Shown one piece after another: positions 15,163 to 17,742 of a stretch of DNA of 17,742 bases (its first letter is position 1; every line of letters starts with the position of its first letter). Source of the DNA: a bacterium UBP2_UBA4780 (GTDB lineage: Bacteria; Edwardsbacteria; AC1; EtOH8); assembly GCA_002403115.1 (NCBI GenBank), contig DHHE01000039.1, forward strand, positions 5,749 to 23,490, in the 5' to 3' direction. Under the pieces are notes generated by a model, which saw nothing but the letters and a program-made list of their open reading frames with translations, did not search any database and was not told the DNA's origin. The translations under genes and the position numbers were made by a program.

Positions 15163-15672
15163 TTACATCCCAAACATCAGGCCGCCGGCCAGGTAGAACG
15201 GATATCCCAGCCGTGCCTGCAGCAAGACGTTCCTACCCACCCTGAAGTTGGCCCCGGCCGTGCCGCCCAGGAACATCCTGCTGCCGGTGTAACTCCAGCC
15301 CTGGGGGTGGTTGTAACCAACGTTCAAATTGTCGGAATAGGACACTACGTCGTAACCCAGCACACCCCCCAGGAACGGGTCCCAGCCCCTGGCCTGGATG
15401 AAATGGTAGTTGCACTGGAAGCCGATGGAGATGTAGGTGTAGTTATAGGATCCCCAATCAGCGGTATGGTTCTTCCAGGAGGCGCCGCCGATGGCTCCCA
15501 AGCCCACGTATCTGGAAAACCCGTATTCGTACTGGGCGCCCAGCATCAGGTCGTGCCAACCGAAGCCCACCATCGGACCGAAGTTGGAACCGCCCTTGAC
15601 GAAGATATCGGAGGCCAGGCCTCCCGAGGCCAGCAGGGCGATCATTCCCGCGACCAGAAAACAGCGTCTCAT
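15163..15672 (-). CDS. Small outer-membrane beta-barrel protein
   Basis: A 169-residue protein from ATG 15672 (MRRCFLVAGMIALLASGGLA), with a signal peptide cut after Ala20. The remainder is alternating polar/hydrophobic with Tyr, Trp, Phe and Gly: MVGFGWHDLMLGAQYEYGFS, VGLGAIGGASW, YTYISIGFQCNYHF, FLGGVLGYDVVSYS, RMFLGGTAGANFRVG, VLLQARLGYPFYLAGGLMFG. That is the pattern of a six- to eight-strand barrel with a terminal aromatic/hydrophobic residue. No specific family is recognised. The longer frame to 15735 adds 21 residues that are not a signal peptide. CGGAG lies 7 bases before ATG 15672. It follows the DUF3494 lipoprotein by 34 bases and is closed by a hairpin terminator. Confidence 0.8.
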   Translation of the reverse strand: MRRCFLVAGMIALLASGGLASDIFVKGGSNFGPMVGFGWHDLMLGAQYEYGFSRYVGLGAIGGASWKNHTADWGSYNYTYISIGFQCNYHFIQARGWDPFLGGVLGYDVVSYSDNLNVGYNHPQGWSYTGSRMFLGGTAGANFRVGRNVLLQARLGYPFYLAGGLMFGM

Positions 15673-15706
15673 ATCGTACTCCGTATAAATGCATGAAAAT
15701 GGCCGG

Positions 15707-17158
15707 TTAAGGGACAGAAACGGAATTGGCGTCAAGCGTCACTGCGGTCTGCGCCAGGGCCCTGCCGTTCAAGGTGGCGCCGGTCTGCATCTCTATCAGC
15801 GTTTGACACAAGATGATGCCCTTGAATTGGGACGTCGTTCCCAGGGTCGCCTGACCGGCCACCTGCCAAAATACATTCTTGGCTTGGGCGCCGCCGCTCA
15901 GGGTGACAATGGCCCCGCTTCCCACGGTAAGGGTTTGGGCAATCTGGAAGATCCAAACATCATTGGTATTGCCCGAAAGAGTGACGCCGGCCGAAGATAT
16001 CAGGACGCCGGTGCCCCACTTGTAAAGACCGGGCGCGAGCGTCATCGAAGTGATGTCTCCGGCGCCCAGCTCGGTATGATCGGGCAATGTCCGCCCGGCG
16101 GCGTCGGTGTAGGCTGTTTCCATGTCGCTGACAGCAGTCGTCAAAATTGTTGGAGTAGGTTCCGTATAATCAGCGGCATAGACGCTTCCAGTCACCAACG
16201 AAGAGGTAGAAAATGTATTGGAGGGGTCCATGATCAGCCCAAATCCGGTGATATAGGAAGCGGCGGCCGGGCTCAGCCCGATGTTTCCCACAACGGCGGT
16301 GGCGCCGGTGGTGGAAACCGCGGACTTGGCCAAGATCACGTAATTGCCGGCCGTTCCAAGGTTTACCGGCGCCGGACCGGCAGCGGCAGTTGTCCCGGTC
16401 GTAAAGCTCCATGTCTTGGCGGCAGCCAGGGCATTGCCCGAGAGGTCCTTGGCACCAGTGGAGATCGTCGCAGTATAGAGTGTGCTGGCGGCAAGATCGC
16501 TGCCCGGGTTAAATGTCGCAACGGTGCCCGTACACGTCACCGTACCCGGAATAAACGATCCCCCTCGCGTCAAGGCAAAGGTTGAAGTGGTGAGCGTTGT
16601 GGCGTCCATCCCCTCGTCGAAGGTGGCGACGATGTTCCTGTTGATGGCCACAGACGTTTCATTATCCGCGGGGTCTGTGGATAACACGGTGGGCGGGGTG
16701 ACGTCAGCCGTTGTCCCCGTGGTAAAGCTCCACTCATAGCTGCCGGCCATCGCATTACCGGACGCATCCTTGATCCCGGTGGTCAGCGTGGCCTTATAGA
16801 CGGTGCCGGCATCGAGGTTGCCGGCCGGGGTGAAGGACGCCGTGGCTCCCGTCGCGGCATACGACACCGTTCCGGTGACCGGCGTCGCCCCGTTCATCAG
16901 AGTAAAGGTCGCAGGGATGACCGTGGCCGGGTCCAGCGCCTCGCTGAAGGAGGCGGAGATTATCCTGTTGAGAAACACCCCGGTGGCGTTGTTCGCGGGG
17001 TACGTGCTGCGCACGGTGGGTGGGGCGTTGTCCGTGATCCCGGGGCTGGCGGGGTTGTCTTTCTTCCCGCATCCGCCGTTTGCCGCAACCATTGCCAGGG
17101 CGACAAGCGCCGCAACCATTATGGTCGTGACCTGCCATCGGTTTTTACCTGTTATCAT
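15707..17158 (-). CDS. Lipoprotein with two SbsA-type Ig domains and a DUF3494 (ice-binding-like) domain
   Basis: A 483-residue protein. The leader (VAALVALAMVAANGGC) ends in Cys30 of an NGGC motif, an imperfect but plausible lipobox, followed by GKKDNPASPG. Two SbsA/Big_5-type Ig domains follow at about 46-147 and 154-254, both beginning PPTVxSTxPAxN and ending WSFTTGTT. Then comes a DUF3494 domain at about 262-483: VNLGTAGNYVILAKSA, LSPAAASYITGFG, LAPGLYKW, DVWIFQI, NVFWQVAGQATLG and GRALAQTAVTLD. It is closely related to the secreted protein at 9720-11039. GGAGAAA lies 6 bases before the ATG. It sits downstream of the OmpA gene and upstream of the barrel gene. Anchoring to the outer membrane and surface display are inferred; ligand unknown. 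Confidence 0.88.
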   Translation of the reverse strand: MITGKNRWQVTTIMVAALVALAMVAANGGCGKKDNPASPGITDNAPPTVRSTYPANNATGVFLNRIISASFSEALDPATVIPATFTLMNGATPVTGTVSYAATGATASFTPAGNLDAGTVYKATLTTGIKDASGNAMAGSYEWSFTTGTTADVTPPTVLSTDPADNETSVAINRNIVATFDEGMDATTLTTSTFALTRGGSFIPGTVTCTGTVATFNPGSDLAASTLYTATISTGAKDLSGNALAAAKTWSFTTGTTAAAGPAPVNLGTAGNYVILAKSAVSTTGATAVVGNIGLSPAAASYITGFGLIMDPSNTFSTSSLVTGSVYAADYTEPTPTILTTAVSDMETAYTDAAGRTLPDHTELGAGDITSMTLAPGLYKWGTGVLISSAGVTLSGNTNDVWIFQIAQTLTVGSGAIVTLSGGAQAKNVFWQVAGQATLGTTSQFKGIILCQTLIEMQTGATLNGRALAQTAVTLDANSVSVP

Positions 17159-17208
17159 GGCGCTTTCTCCTTTGTTGGGTAGGGTTTTCTGCCTGCAGGC
17201 TTCCGTGT

Positions 17209-17242
17209 CTTGTCCCGCCCCTGAAAGCAGGGGCGGGACAAG
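17209..17242. terminator. Perfect 15-bp inverted repeat after the OmpA-type gene
   Basis: CTTGTCCCGCCCCTG (17209-17223) and CAGGGGCGGGACAAG (17228-17242) are perfect complements around an AAAG loop. It lies between the OmpA stop (17273) and the DUF3494 lipoprotein start (17158). No T-run follows on the minus strand, so it may be a terminator/attenuator of mRNA stability or a REP-like palindrome. Confidence 0.5.
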
Positions 17243-17272
17243 TTTGCCGTTTCCGTTGATAGTGTTCCCAGT

Positions 17273-17742
17273 CTACTGGATGACCGTCACTTCCATCCTG
17301 CGGTTCAGGGCACGGCCGGCCACGGTATTGTTGGTGGCTATCGGGTATGCTTCGCCGTAGCCCTTGTGCGTCAGCCGATCCGCGCTGATGCCCTCGACGG
17401 TTATCAGGTAATCGCGCACCGAGTTGGCCCGGTCCTCGGACAGCCTCAGGTTATGGGCGTTGGTGCCGGGGCTGGAGGTATGTCCGCCGATCTCCACCCG
17501 AATCTCCGGGTTTTCCTTGAGGACCTTGGCCATGGCCGCCAGGATCTCCTTGGCGCGGGGGCTGAGGCTGGACTTGTCGATCTTGAAGTTGACGTCGTTG
17601 TAGACGAACTTCTCGCCGATCTTGACGAGGTACACGGTCTGTTTCGCCAGCGGCGCGCCCGCCATGGGATGCATGACCAAGCTCTTGGGATAGTACCCGT
17701 CGGCCCCGAACTGGACGAAGTACTTGCCCTGGTCCAGCATGG
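17273..17742 (-). CDS. OmpA-family peptidoglycan-binding protein, 5' part outside window
   Basis: The frame is open to the window edge, so the ATG at 17740 is probably internal and only the C-terminal about 155 residues are seen. Residues 1-45 (GKYFVQFGADGYYPKS, PLAKQTVYLVKIG) look like the carboxypeptidase-regulatory-like/PEGA-type repeat common before OmpA domains in FCB-type bacteria. The OmpA domain itself runs about 46-155: YNDVNFKIDKSSLSPRAKEIL, VEIGGHTSSPGTNAHNLRLS, EDRANSVRDYL, GYGEAYPIATN, ALNRRMEV. The Arg of SEDR (peptidoglycan-binding in E. coli OmpA, R286) is present, but the partner Asp (D271 in GYTD) is a Ser here (HTSS). Its gene is upstream of the DUF3494 lipoprotein gene and probably in the same cell-surface transcription unit. 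Confidence 0.9.
   Translation of the reverse strand, partial: MLDQGKYFVQFGADGYYPKSLVMHPMAGAPLAKQTVYLVKIGEKFVYNDVNFKIDKSSLSPRAKEILAAMAKVLKENPEIRVEIGGHTSSPGTNAHNLRLSEDRANSVRDYLITVEGISADRLTHKGYGEAYPIATNNTVAGRALNRRMEVTVIQ

Noticed and set aside
14970..15173. 68-residue N-terminal extension of the DUF948-like protein
   Set aside because: It runs over the terminator palindrome of the neighbouring gene, while ATG 14969 has a good GGAGG.
15034..15696. Plus-strand open frame (220 codons) opposite the barrel gene
   Set aside because: Antisense shadow without domain; the minus-strand gene has signal peptide, binding site and terminator.
15689..16585. Plus-strand open frame (298 codons) opposite the DUF3494 lipoprotein
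   Set aside because: Low-complexity Gly/Arg translation with no domain, opposite a clear multi-domain gene; GC-rich third positions create such shadows.
1..17742. CRISPR arrays, transposases, phage genes, tRNA or rRNA
   Set aside because: Looked for on both strands; nothing with the repeat, cloverleaf or domain signatures was seen.

Overview
The window looks like a chromosomal segment of an uncultured Gram-negative bacterium. An lpxD gene (lipid A synthesis), an OmpA-type protein, a small outer-membrane barrel and lipoproteins imply an outer membrane. A secreted protein ends in a FlgD-like Ig/C-terminal sorting domain of the kind common in the FCB superphylum and related candidate phyla (Zixibacteria, Edwardsbacteria, TA06-like lineages). 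That placement is inference from protein style only. No phage, insertion sequence, CRISPR array, tRNA or rRNA is visible.

Layout. Positions 2-871 (+) hold the 3' part of lpxD, closed by a strong intrinsic terminator (908-944). Every other gene lies on the minus strand and reads toward lpxD. Positions 1056-3403 form a small-protein zone: a 51-residue membrane protein, a decayed DUF4239-type membrane gene (three frameshifts, an in-frame stop and an internal deletion), a 75-residue orphan, a 73-residue two-helix membrane protein, and a translationally coupled pair (STAS/SpoIIAA-like protein, then an eRF1-domain-3-like protein). Positions 3556-9640 form a compact signalling island of six genes: a four-PAS histidine kinase, a stand-alone receiver, a receiver-HD-GYP c-di-GMP phosphodiesterase, a PAS histidine kinase and two more stand-alone receivers. 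None carries a DNA-binding output domain, so the only recognisable output is c-di-GMP hydrolysis.

Positions 9720-11729 encode a lipoprotein followed by a secreted DUF3494 (ice-binding-protein-like) protein with a C-terminal sorting domain. Positions 11931-14190 encode two polytopic membrane proteins, YihY/BrkB-type and AI-2E (PerM) type. Positions 14443-14969 hold a DUF948-like/YtxH pair of small envelope proteins. Positions 15163-17742 are a cell-surface set: an OmpA-type protein (5' end outside the window), a lipoprotein with two SbsA-type Ig domains and a second DUF3494 domain, and a small outer-membrane barrel closed by a hairpin terminator.

The overall theme is envelope and surface biology next to a c-di-GMP signalling block. 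A link between the kinases and the DUF3494 surface proteins is plausible, since c-di-GMP commonly controls adhesion, but it is only inferred from proximity. The most notable signals are the near-identical in-frame PAS duplication, the two DUF3494 paralogues built on different scaffolds, the DNA-binding-free signalling island, the STAS/eRF1-like couplet and the DUF4239 pseudogene.
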